DNA of 11,537 bases from Pseudomonadota bacterium (GCA_021793055.1 JAJYTL010000078.1:1-11537), one strand, 5' to 3'; counted from the stretch's first letter, positions 1 through 6,411 are shown. A program made the numbers and translations. Notes: a model not told the origin generated them from the sequence alone.

Positions 1-32
1 ATCTGTTCTTCCGTGAACCGCAAACGCTTCAT
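1..32 (-). CDS. IS3-family transposase OrfA, N-terminal fragment
   Basis: Only the first 11 codons lie inside the window (M-K-R-L-R-F-T-E-E-Q-I). The pattern RFTEEQI is characteristic of the N-terminus of OrfA of IS3-family elements, where it opens a helix-turn-helix DNA-binding domain. OrfA is normally fused to the DDE integrase OrfB by a programmed -1 frameshift; neither can be checked here because the gene leaves the window. The ATG is preceded on its strand by an AAGGGGAA-like ribosome site. Confidence 0.7.
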   Translation of the reverse strand, partial: MKRLRFTEEQ

Positions 33-98
33 CGTCCGTTCCCCTTCCCAGGTTCCGGACTCTACTCCTTTTTGGAGGAAGTTCATGGGCTCAGGTCA
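1..98 (-). mobile_element. IS3-family insertion sequence, one end only
   Basis: The element runs off the left edge. On the minus strand a reading frame starting at position 32 gives MKRLRFTEEQI, which matches the usual start of IS3-family OrfA proteins (MK-x-RFTEEQI). A purine-rich ribosome site (AAGGGGAA) lies just upstream of that ATG. The outer tip is taken as 5'-TGACCTGAGCCC read from 98 to 87. It starts with TG, as IS3-family terminal repeats do, so the forward strand ends in CA at 97-98. Recognisable methyltransferase sequence begins directly at 99. A small CTCC-TTTTT-GGAG inverted repeat (65-77) lies inside the end. The family call comes from the protein start; the exact tip is inferred from the host-gene junction and the TG...CA rule. 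Confidence 0.72.
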
Positions 99-542
99 GT
101 GACCCTGGTGCTGGCTGAGCGGGTGGGAGCGGACGGCTGCGTGTACGCGACCGACCGTTCATCCGATGCCTTGGGTCAGCTTGAACGGCGGCAAAGGGAA
201 CGCGGGATCTCGCAGGTTCGATGCATCGTCGCCGACGTCGCCCAATTGGAGGGCACCGGCCTTCGCCCCGATTCGGCTTTGATCACGATGGTCCTGCACC
301 ATGCCGACGATGCCTGTGGCATTCTCCATGGCGTCCATCGGGTGCTTCCCCCGCATGCATGTATCGTGGTCGCCGAATTCCACCCCGAGGGCCCGTGCGA
401 GCAAGGCGCACCGCGATCGGCGCGGCTTGCGCCTGAGACGGTTCAGGCTTGGTGCGAAGAAGCGGGTTTCCGCGTTCTGGAGTACCGGCGCCAGAGCCCT
501 GAACACTATATGCTTGTCGCGGAACGCTTTTCTGGAGGGTAA
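99..542 (+). pseudogene. class I SAM-dependent methyltransferase, 5' end cut off by the IS
   Basis: The frame reads VTLVLAERVGADGCVYATD, then a VADV step, then ALITMVLHHADD and HRVLPPHACIVVAEF, and ends near HYMLVAERF. This is the usual order of a UbiE-like Rossmann methyltransferase: the strand after motif I, the acidic ribose-binding residue (ATD), motif III and the motif IV-like LHH-x-D, then a C-terminal GF-x-V strand. The glycine-rich SAM motif I (G-x-G-x-G) should stand immediately before VTLVLAERVG, but the sequence before position 99 is the IS end instead. The frame does stay open to the left edge, so a translation could start at TTG 72 inside the IS. A product without motif I should not bind SAM. 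It ends 162 bp before the exporter operon in the same direction, so it may once have been co-regulated with it. The substrate is unknown. Confidence 0.75.
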
Positions 543-630
543 AGAGGGCGCCATCCCTCCCAAGCTCTTCCTTCCGGCTGAGCGTGGCCGCCGAAGGCCG
601 TCTGTTCTCCGGCATTGGCGACCAGAAATT

Positions 631-644
631 TTGATCTGAATCAG
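631..644. promoter_or_regulatory. FNR/FixK/Anr-type binding site
   Basis: The sequence TTGATCTGAATCAG differs by one base from the FNR/FixK consensus TTGAT-N4-ATCAA. It lies in the only spacer ahead of the exporter operon, centred about 67 bp before the ATG at 705. If it acts as a class II activator site (centre at -41.5), transcription would start near 679, with the weak TAGGAA at 666-671 as -10 element. The half-site match is seen directly; the regulator and promoter are inferred. Confidence 0.5.
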
Positions 645-704
645 CGCGGATGGGGCGGAGAAGCGTAGGAAATCGTCATTTGCGATGTTCGCAGGGCCAG
701 CGGC

Positions 705-1970
705 ATGGATCGGAAGTCCGAATCCGCCACGACCGGGCTCGAACCTGACGCGCCGGTGACGACGCACACGGACGAGTCGGTTCAAAGCCGCGATCTCGGC
801 GTCAAAACCTACCGCCGGTCACGGCTGCTCTTCGCGCTTGCCATTCTGGTCGCCAGTATCGCGGGATTTTGGCTCTGGTCTGCGCGCTTCCGACCGCTCA
901 CCGTTCCCGTCATTCAAGCCCAAGCCAACGTCCCGGAGCGGGTCTTCGGGCTCGGCACTGTTGGAGCGCATGTCGAATCCAACGTCGGCTTCAAGGTCGC
1001 TGGCGTTCTTGTCGCGCTCGACGCCGACGAGGGTGATCATGTCCGCGCTGGACAAGTTCTGGCCCGCCTCGATGCCCGCGATGTTGAAGCCCAGCTCGCC
1101 GTCGCCAAGGCTGGGGTCGTTCAGGCCAAGGCCAGTATCTCGAAAGCTGAGGCCGATGTAACGAGTGCGTCGGCGACTTTCAAAAACGCATCCGCGATCA
1201 GCGAACGGGATTCGCGGCTCATCAAATCTGGCATCGTTTCGAAGGAGCAGGCAGAGACGGACCGCGCGACGGTTCGCGTCGCCGCCGCCAATCTGGTTTC
1301 CGCTCGAAGCGGCGTTCTGCTTGCGAAGGCGCAGCTCCAGTCCGCTGAAGCCGCACAAGCGGTGAGCGAGGCGACGCTTGCGAACTATACCCTCTACGCG
1401 CCTTACGGTGCCTGGGTGGTTTCGCGCAATCTTGAGCTTGGCAGCGCCGTCAATCCTGGCCAATCAGTCTTCACTCTGGTCGCCCCGAAGGGCATCTGGG
1501 TTCTCGGCTATATCGATGAGCGATTGGCCGGGCGGCTTGCAGTGGGCCAGCCGGCAGAGATCATCCTCCGTTCACAACCAGGCAAGCGGTATCCCGGCCA
1601 CGCCGCGCGGATCGAGATCCAGAGCGATGCCGTGAACGAGGAACGGCTGGTCGACATTGCCTTTGACCATATCCCGGCCAATATCCATCTTGCCGAGCAG
1701 GCCGAGGTCCTTATCACTACCGGTGTTCTGCATAAGGCGGTTCTCGTGCCGCCGACCGCGGTCTCCGACCAGCGGGATGGGAAGGGCACCGTCTGGGACC
1801 TGGAGGATGGGCGTCTCGCGCGCCGCCGTGTCAGCTTCGGCCCTGAGCTTCTGGGCGGGCAGCTACCAATCCTGGCCGGGCTTCCCAAGGGCGCGATGGT
1901 GGTTGCGGCCCCGGTGTCGGGTCTTCGCGTCGGCCGCGCTGCGAGAGCGAAGACGGGCGCAACGCCATGA
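705..1970 (+). CDS. HlyD-family periplasmic adaptor of an ABC exporter
   Basis: This 421-residue membrane-fusion protein should link an inner-membrane ABC transporter to an outer-membrane channel. After a charged cytoplasmic tail there is one transmembrane anchor (about residues 38-58). A biotinyl-lipoyl half follows around 93-125 (VGFKVAGVLVALDADEGD), then an Ala/Lys/Glu-rich helical hairpin to about 225. The second lipoyl half is LANYTLYAPYGAWVV...NPGQSVFTLV to about 260, and the C-terminal part has beta-barrel and membrane-proximal segments. Length and order fit DevB/MacA-type adaptors. The stop overlaps the start of the permease gene (ATGA), so the two are probably translationally coupled. 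No strong ribosome site precedes the ATG. The absence of a lipobox and the anchor helix argue for a membrane-anchored rather than lipoprotein adaptor. The cargo cannot be told from sequence. Confidence 0.9.
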   Translation: MDRKSESATTGLEPDAPVTTHTDESVQSRDLGVKTYRRSRLLFALAILVASIAGFWLWSARFRPLTVPVIQAQANVPERVFGLGTVGAHVESNVGFKVAGVLVALDADEGDHVRAGQVLARLDARDVEAQLAVAKAGVVQAKASISKAEADVTSASATFKNASAISERDSRLIKSGIVSKEQAETDRATVRVAAANLVSARSGVLLAKAQLQSAEAAQAVSEATLANYTLYAPYGAWVVSRNLELGSAVNPGQSVFTLVAPKGIWVLGYIDERLAGRLAVGQPAEIILRSQPGKRYPGHAARIEIQSDAVNEERLVDIAFDHIPANIHLAEQAEVLITTGVLHKAVLVPPTAVSDQRDGKGTVWDLEDGRLARRRVSFGPELLGGQLPILAGLPKGAMVVAAPVSGLRVGRAARAKTGATP

Positions 1971-3106
1971 ACTTGGCGATCCGCGACATCCGCCACAACA
2001 TCCTCCGTTTTGTCCTCACTGGCGTGGGGCTCGGCGGACTTCTTGGAATTGTCATCACCATGGCTGGGATCTATGAAGGCGCGTTGACCGACGCACTCCG
2101 TCTGCCGCGTGCTTCGAACCCCGATCTCTGGGTCGTGCAACCAAAAACTAAGGGCCCCTTTGCCGAACCCTCTCGCATTCCGCGCGACACTCGGAATCTG
2201 GTGCGGCGGTTACCCGGTGTGGCCGCTTCGGGCGCAGTCACGTTCCAGACCGTGCAGGCGACCACAGAGGGCCGGCATCTCCGGCTTTTCGTAGTCGGCT
2301 ACGAGCCGGGCCGCCTCGGCGGCCCAGCCGATCTCGTCGCCGGTCACAGCATCACTGAGAGCCATTACCAGATGGTAGCCGACGCCTCTTCAGGTCTCAG
2401 ACTGGGCGAGGAGGTGCCGCTCGGACCCTACGGCGACCGTTATACGGTGGTTGGGTTGACCCGCGGCATGGTGACCTCGGCCGGCGATCCTGTGGCCTGG
2501 ATTACCTTGCTCGACGCCCAGACCCTCCAGTTCTCCGTACCTCCGCCCTTGCAGCGCCGCGAGAAAGCCCTGGGGAGGAGCCCGCCAGCCACTGCCGATG
2601 TCAACGCCGTTCTGGTGCGGCTCGACCCCGGAGTCTCGAAGACCGCCGTTGCCCGCGAAATCGACCGCTGGAAGCATCTCTCGGCCGTGACCGAAGCCCA
2701 AGAAGAAGGCTATCTCACGGTTTTCGTCATCGAGAAGATGCAGCGCCAACTCGGCATGTTCATGGGAATCCTGATCGTGGTCTCGGCGGTGATCGTCGCC
2801 CTCATTGTCTATACCCTGACCATGGACAAGCTTCGCTCCATCGCGACCCTGAAGCTTGTGGGCGCCCCTGATCGCACCATTGTTGGCCTCATCGTGCAGC
2901 AGGCGTTGATCCTCGGCGTTGCCGGCTTTGCGCTCGGCGTCGGCTTGGTTTGGGCCTTCAAGGACTATTTCCCGCGCCGCGTCCAGATGGAGCCGCGGGA
3001 CATTGCGATCCTCTTCGCCATCACTGTGATGGTTTGCCTGGTTGCCTCGGCGCTCAGCGTCCGCACTGCGGTGCGGATCGATCCCGCGAAAGCCCTGACC
3101 GGGTAG
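1967..3106 (+). CDS. ABC exporter permease, FtsX/MacB/DevC-like
   Basis: A 379-residue inner-membrane protein with the four-helix FtsX/MacB layout: TM1 near residues 14-36, a large periplasmic domain of about 220 residues, then TM2 (about 263-286), TM3 (304-331) and TM4 (345-365). The segment MDKLRSIATLKLVGAPDRTI after TM2 is the typical cytoplasmic coupling region of this family (R-x-IA-x-L-x-x-G). The C-terminus ends VRIDPAKAL, also usual for FtsX-like permeases (DP-x-x-AL). The start overlaps the adaptor stop by four bases, and the ATPase begins five bases after this stop. Adaptor-permease-ATPase is the DevBCA order known from cyanobacterial glycolipid export; similar sets occur in proteobacteria with unknown cargo. 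Confidence 0.9.
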   Translation: MNLAIRDIRHNILRFVLTGVGLGGLLGIVITMAGIYEGALTDALRLPRASNPDLWVVQPKTKGPFAEPSRIPRDTRNLVRRLPGVAASGAVTFQTVQATTEGRHLRLFVVGYEPGRLGGPADLVAGHSITESHYQMVADASSGLRLGEEVPLGPYGDRYTVVGLTRGMVTSAGDPVAWITLLDAQTLQFSVPPPLQRREKALGRSPPATADVNAVLVRLDPGVSKTAVAREIDRWKHLSAVTEAQEEGYLTVFVIEKMQRQLGMFMGILIVVSAVIVALIVYTLTMDKLRSIATLKLVGAPDRTIVGLIVQQALILGVAGFALGVGLVWAFKDYFPRRVQMEPRDIAILFAITVMVCLVASALSVRTAVRIDPAKALTG

Positions 3107-3110
3107 CGAC

Positions 3111-3857
3111 ATGAGCGAGATGGCCGATCCTCAGGCGCTGGTGGAGCTCCGCGGCATCTCCAAGCATTTCGGCAAGGGGCCGACCCGCGTCGACGCGCTG
3201 ATCGATATCACCATGACGGCATTGGCGGGCGAGGTGGTGGGCCTAGTTGGCCCGAGCGGCTCGGGCAAGTCAACGCTCTTGAACGTCGTCGGCTGCGTCA
3301 CCGAACCAAGCCTTGGCTGGATGCGCTTCAATGGTGATACAGTCTATGATGGTCGCTGGGTGAGGCGCGACCTGCGTCGCCTTCGGCTCGAGAAAATCGG
3401 CTTTATCTTCCAAACACATAATCTCCTTCCCTTCCTCACCGCCGTCGAGAACGTGATGGAGGTCATGGAGCTTGCCGGCGCCCGGCAAGCAGAGGCGCGA
3501 GTCCGTGCCGTGCAGATGCTCGAATATCTCGAGGTCGGACAGCGGCGAAACGCGCTGCCGGCCCAACTCTCCGGCGGCGAGGCGCAGCGCGTCGCCATCG
3601 CCCGTGCGTTGGCTAACCGTCCGAAAATCATTCTCGCCGACGAACCGACGGCACCACTCGATTCCGTACGTGCCGGGATCGTCATGGATCTCCTGCGGCG
3701 GATTGCGACCGACCAAGCCGCAACGATCCTGGTTGTGAGCCACGACGAGAAGATTTTCGATCGCTTCGACCGAATCTTGTATCTACGGGACGGACGCCTT
3801 GTCCGCGACGGATATCAACCGCAACTCTCGAAATCTCCACCCGCGGGATCCGGCTAG
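3111..3857 (+). CDS. ABC exporter ATP-binding protein, LolD/MacB/DevA-like
   Basis: A 248-residue nucleotide-binding subunit that would power the permease encoded just upstream. All core motifs are present: Walker A GPSGSGKST at residues 47-55, a Q-loop in GFIFQTHNLLP, the signature LSGGE at 153-157, Walker B ILADEP at 174-179 and the switch histidine in VVSHDE at residue 211. The Q-loop sequence FQ-x-x-NLLP-x-LTA-x-ENV is typical of the LolD/MacB/DevA branch that energises lipid, lipoprotein and macrolide export. One small oddity is DEPTAPLDS where DEPTAALDS is usual; the D-loop aspartate is kept. The next gene lies 532 bp away, so this is the operon end. No clear terminator hairpin with a T-run was seen behind it. 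Confidence 0.93.
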   Translation: MSEMADPQALVELRGISKHFGKGPTRVDALIDITMTALAGEVVGLVGPSGSGKSTLLNVVGCVTEPSLGWMRFNGDTVYDGRWVRRDLRRLRLEKIGFIFQTHNLLPFLTAVENVMEVMELAGARQAEARVRAVQMLEYLEVGQRRNALPAQLSGGEAQRVAIARALANRPKIILADEPTAPLDSVRAGIVMDLLRRIATDQAATILVVSHDEKIFDRFDRILYLRDGRLVRDGYQPQLSKSPPAGSG

Positions 3858-4014
3858 GCTCGCCGACTTTGATCACCCCGGTTCGCCACTATCTCCGCCA
3901 CGTTTCTTCCGCTATGCAAACCGGAAACATAAACCTAAAGTGGCCCGACTGCTCGGGATGGCTCTTCCCGGTGCATGGAAATGACTCTGAAAGGGTGCGA
4001 TCTAGGCATTCAGC

Positions 4015-4026
4015 ATCTAGCTAGAT
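4015..4026. repeat. perfect 12-bp palindrome with clustered CTAG
   Basis: ATCTAGCTAGAT is a perfect inverted repeat without spacer. A further ATCTAG copy lies 15 bp upstream at 4000-4005, so three CTAG tetramers fall within about 25 bp. CTAG is generally scarce in proteobacterial DNA. It could be an operator half-site array; no regulator can be assigned. Confidence 0.4.
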
Positions 4027-4189
4027 AACTGATTGGCGTCCCGGAGGCTCAAGCGAGTATGATGCGTCGCGGGTCGTCAGCGAAACAGCCAGAGTTGAAC
4101 GCACGCACGAGGGAGAGAACGGACCTTCGCGAACCGCCAGTGGAACGCGTCGCGGAAAGCGGTGGTACCGATGCCATGAATGACACCTC

Positions 4190-4204
4190 GGCCCAATTTG
4201 GGCC
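4190..4204. repeat. interrupted palindrome GGCCCAA-T-TTGGGCC
   Basis: Two 7-bp arms are separated by one base. A one-base loop cannot form a normal hairpin, so a protein-binding site is more plausible than a terminator. It lies 186 bp before the padR start. Confidence 0.35.
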
Positions 4205-4357
4205 ATTGCGCGTTAGCACCCCTCGTCAGGTGGCCTTCGACCCAATCCGGGCATAGGCTGATCCATCGCACGATCTCGGAAGCGGACGTTCGCTGCCACT
4301 TGCCTCGGGCGGTTTAGCGAGACCGACTAGCGCAGCTAAGCGCTTCGTGCTAATAGG

Positions 4358-4372
4358 CGATATCTGATATCG
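4358..4372. promoter_or_regulatory. candidate PadR operator ahead of padR
   Basis: CGATATC-T-GATATCG is an inverted repeat of two 7-bp arms around a single base, ending 17 bp before the PadR-family start codon. PadR-type regulators commonly bind short AT-containing palindromes in their own promoters and repress themselves and the adjacent transporter gene. Position and symmetry support that role here; the match to a specific PadR consensus is inferred. Confidence 0.5.
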
Positions 4373-4389
4373 GAAATCGATGTCTGCTG

Positions 4390-4716
4390 ATGGATCACCA
4401 TGACCTGCTTTCGGGATTCGTCCAGATCCACATCCTTCACCACGCGGTCGAGGGCCCAATATACGGCCAGTGGATTATCGAGGAACTGGCCCGCCATGGC
4501 TATCGGCTGAGCCCCGGCACCCTCTATCCGATGCTCAGAGCGATGGAAAAAACGGGATATCTGACCGCCCACGAGGATCGGGGTGGGCCTGGTGGACGAA
4601 GGCGGCGGCTCTATACGGCAACCAAGCTTGGCCGAAAGGGCCTCGCTGTCGCACGGGAGCAAATGCGAGAGCTGGCCGGAGAGATTGGAGATATCTCAAA
4701 GGGCAAGGCGAAGTGA
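4390..4716 (+). CDS. PadR-family transcriptional regulator
   Basis: A 108-residue winged-helix repressor of the short PadR-s2 class. It opens LLSGFVQIHILHHAVEGPIY, the first helix with the typical LL-x-GF-x-x-x-HIL-HHA start. The recognition part is EELARHGYRLSPGTLYPMLR, where SPGTLYP-x-L is the PadR hallmark. The wing ends in GRRRRLYTATKLGRKGL, and a short basic C-terminal helix follows. The ATG at 4390 is the only start that keeps the full first helix, although no good ribosome site precedes it. The MFS gene follows in the same direction 128 bp later. PadR regulators usually respond to phenolics, drugs or other hydrophobic ligands; the ligand here is unknown. The palindrome at 4358-4372 makes autoregulation likely. 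Confidence 0.9.
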   Translation: MDHHDLLSGFVQIHILHHAVEGPIYGQWIIEELARHGYRLSPGTLYPMLRAMEKTGYLTAHEDRGGPGGRRRRLYTATKLGRKGLAVAREQMRELAGEIGDISKGKAK

Positions 4717-4726
4717 GCTTGACTGG

Positions 4727-4866
4727 GTGAATAACTTGGGCGCAATTGCCCGCCACTTGGCTGTTCTTGCCGCGCTGCTCTCGGCCGCTCCGAGACCGCG
4801 ACAGCTTCAGCGACGGTCAAGAGCCTCGTCGATGAGGGGAAGCAATGGGAGACAGTAGCCGTATGA
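4727..4866 (+). pseudogene. possible decayed small secreted-protein gene between padR and the MFS gene
   Basis: From GTG 4727 the frame reads VNNLGAIARHLAVLAALLSAA, a plausible signal peptide ending in Ala-x-Ala. It then turns into an arginine-rich run that looks like a wrong frame. One frame over, the text reads SETATASATVKSLVDEGKQW and ends at TGA 4864-4866, overlapping the second ATG of the MFS gene in an ATGA arrangement. This looks like one small exported protein broken by a single frameshift around 4785-4795. I do not recognise the family, and both halves are short, so chance is possible. Confidence 0.25.
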
Positions 4867-6080
4867 AGACGCTCGCCAAGTATTTGCCCGGCGAGCGCCT
4901 CAACCGCGATGCGTATCTGCTCTGCTTTTCGGCCTTCTTTGCCGACCTCGGTTACCAGGGTGTAGCGGCACTGTTTCCCCTATACGTCGTCTTCCGACTG
5001 CACGCGCCTGTCTTTGCGTACGGCATCGTGACCGCCGTTGCTTTCGGCGGCGGCTCGTTCTTTTCCTACATTGGGGGCTTGGCCGGTGACCGGTTCGATC
5101 GTAAGTCTGTCGCTATCGCGGGCAACGCCTTCATTCCGCTGATGGCATTCTCCGGACTCGCGCATGGCCTCTGGCTCGCCGCGGTCTTGTTCATCCTCGG
5201 GTGGTGGGCACGATACTTCCGGACTCCCGCGCGCCGGGCACTGTTGGTTAATGTGACCCGACCGCAGGAGCGAGGCATGGCATTTGGCTTTCTGCACGCG
5301 CTCGATATCGGCGGTGGAATGCTTTCGGCGCTCGCGGCGCTCCTGTTCGTCTCGCTACGCGTTCCCATCGATACCATCATACTGTTTGCGGTTTTGCCTC
5401 TCGTCATATCGACCGTGTTACTGTTTTTCGTGCAACGTATAGAGCTTTATCCCGGCGAGACGCCCCGAGCAGCCGAAGGCGCGCAGGACCCCGGAGGACG
5501 TGCATTGCTGATCGCCCTCCTGGTCTCGGCCACCCTCTATGGCTTCAGCTTCTACAATCTCGGCTTTCCGATTCTGACGGCGACGGGCGGCCACTCGACG
5601 ACCGCCGGATACGAGTCCGGTGTGCTCGCATTCATGACCTATCTCGGGATCTCGGCGGTGAGTGGATACGTGCTCGGCGCGGGCCGCTTCTCCGCGGTGC
5701 GATCGCTCTGGCTTTTCGGCTATCTGCCATCCGCCGTGGGCTCAGGCCTCATCGGGTTGAGCGAACTCCTACACTTGCAGGCGGCAGCCTTCTACCTCTC
5801 GGTAGCCGTACTAGGCTTGGGCATGGGTGGCGTTGAGACCTTCGAGCCGACATTGGTCTCTTCGGTCGTAGAGCACACCTCGCTGTCTCGCGGCATGGGG
5901 TTTCTCTCGGTGTCGCGCAGCATTGGCCAGTTTCTGTCCAATCTCATCATGGGAATTCTCTTCTCGACGAGCCGATCCTTGCCGTATTTCTATGCCTTTG
6001 CGTCGGCTCTTCTTGCGACACTCGTTTTCGGCAGTGTGGCGTCGCGCAGGGCTCAAGGCGGCGGGCGCGTTCGCAGGTGA
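4845..6080 (+). CDS. major facilitator superfamily transporter
   Basis: A 411-residue polytopic inner-membrane protein with about 12 hydrophobic segments in two halves, split by a charged loop near residues 199-220 (RIELYPGETPRAAEG). MFS motif A is present between TM2 and TM3 as GGLAGDRFDRKS at about residues 76-88, and ARYFRTPARRALL...RPQERGMAFGF is typical of drug/proton antiporter-like MFS members. The start at 4845 has a good ribosome site (GAGGGGAAG). A second ATG at 4863 (MKTLAK) is also possible and would overlap the stop of the small frame upstream. Its place behind a PadR regulator suggests a substrate-inducible efflux pump. Which compound it exports cannot be read from sequence. Confidence 0.88.
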   Translation: MGDSSRMKTLAKYLPGERLNRDAYLLCFSAFFADLGYQGVAALFPLYVVFRLHAPVFAYGIVTAVAFGGGSFFSYIGGLAGDRFDRKSVAIAGNAFIPLMAFSGLAHGLWLAAVLFILGWWARYFRTPARRALLVNVTRPQERGMAFGFLHALDIGGGMLSALAALLFVSLRVPIDTIILFAVLPLVISTVLLFFVQRIELYPGETPRAAEGAQDPGGRALLIALLVSATLYGFSFYNLGFPILTATGGHSTTAGYESGVLAFMTYLGISAVSGYVLGAGRFSAVRSLWLFGYLPSAVGSGLIGLSELLHLQAAAFYLSVAVLGLGMGGVETFEPTLVSSVVEHTSLSRGMGFLSVSRSIGQFLSNLIMGILFSTSRSLPYFYAFASALLATLVFGSVASRRAQGGGRVRR

Positions 6081-6087
6081 GTCGCCG

Positions 6088-6117
6088 GGACGTTAGCGTC
6101 CGAAGTCTCCGGACTTC
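6088..6117 (+). terminator. two adjacent hairpins after the MFS gene
   Basis: GGACG-TTAG-CGTCC (6088-6101) is followed without spacing by GAAGTC-TCCG-GACTTC (6102-6117). Both have four-base loops and perfect stems of 5 and 6 bp. They begin 8 bp after the MFS stop. There is no T-run after them, so intrinsic termination is doubtful; they could instead stabilise the mRNA 3' end. The second hairpin overlaps the edge of the traG remnant on the other strand. Confidence 0.4.
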
Positions 6118-6298
6118 CCATTCGCCCCGGCGCCATGAGGAGCGGGTTGTAAGCCGTGCTCTCCGGGTTCGCCGGATCGACCAGCGGCACGCGCCCAAAC
6201 CGAGCGCGCCAGTGGGCAGTCAGCGTACAGTTCTGGCTCTTGATGTCGCGCGCGATCGCGAAACCCGGTGTTACTGTTGCTCCAAATGCACCCTTAGA
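6109..6298 (-). pseudogene. traG: remnant of a TraG/VirD4-type conjugal coupling protein
   Basis: Read on the minus strand, this otherwise empty spacer gives DIKSQNCTLTAHWRARFGRV, then DPANPESTAYNPLL (6137 end). After a frame change it continues with RRGEWEVR (6132-6109). TraG/VirD4 coupling ATPases carry almost the same text after Walker A: DIKGENWQLTAGWRARF, then FDPTNPAS-x-AYNPLLEVRRGEWEVRDVQN. Just upstream, SKG-AFGATVTPG may be a worn copy of the GKG-VGVVVPTLLTWPG stretch. The frameshift between NPLL and RRGEWEV, and the loss of everything on both sides, mean this is a relic of about 60 codons out of roughly 650. It shows that a conjugative element once sat here in the opposite orientation to the present genes. 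Confidence 0.8.
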
Positions 6299-6411
6299 TG
6301 ACGAATTTGTTATCTGGGCGTCAGGCTGCTGTTTGGATCGACGTGCTAAATTTCGCCATAAAGTGATGCTTATACGGCTATGTTTTCGGCTACGATCCCA
6401 CCATTTCGGCG

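Larger units (their letters stand above)
3858..4389. other. 532-bp intergenic region, no recognised gene
   Basis: This stretch separates the exporter operon from the PadR-MFS operon. Short frames are open on both strands (a 65-codon frame at 4059-4256 forward and a 64-codon frame at 4077-4271 reverse), but neither resembles a known protein and they overlap each other. The region holds three compact palindromes, listed separately (4015-4026, 4190-4204, 4358-4372). A TTCGCGAA-centred segment at 4119-4145 resembles 10222-10248. It may be decayed mobile DNA plus the padR control region. Confidence 0.6.

Noticed and set aside
159..785. Minus-strand open frame of about 208 codons opposite the methyltransferase remnant
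   Set aside because: The sense strand shows recognisable methyltransferase motifs; the antisense frame is arginine-rich and matches nothing known.
2390..3112. Long minus-strand open frame of about 240 codons opposite the ABC permease
   Set aside because: It lies wholly antisense to a gene with clear family motifs, and its own translation is a charged, motif-free sequence typical of a mirror frame in GC-rich DNA.
4077..4271. Minus-strand frame (MRWISLCPDWVEGHLT...) as a transposase fragment
   Set aside because: A resemblance to IS630 C-termini was considered around FAKVRSL, but the matched positions are too few and the DDE context is missing.
4688..4697. GAGATATCTC palindrome near the padR 3' end as a second PadR operator
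   Set aside because: It is fully inside the coding sequence and GATATC-like strings occur several times elsewhere in the window, so it has no specific support.
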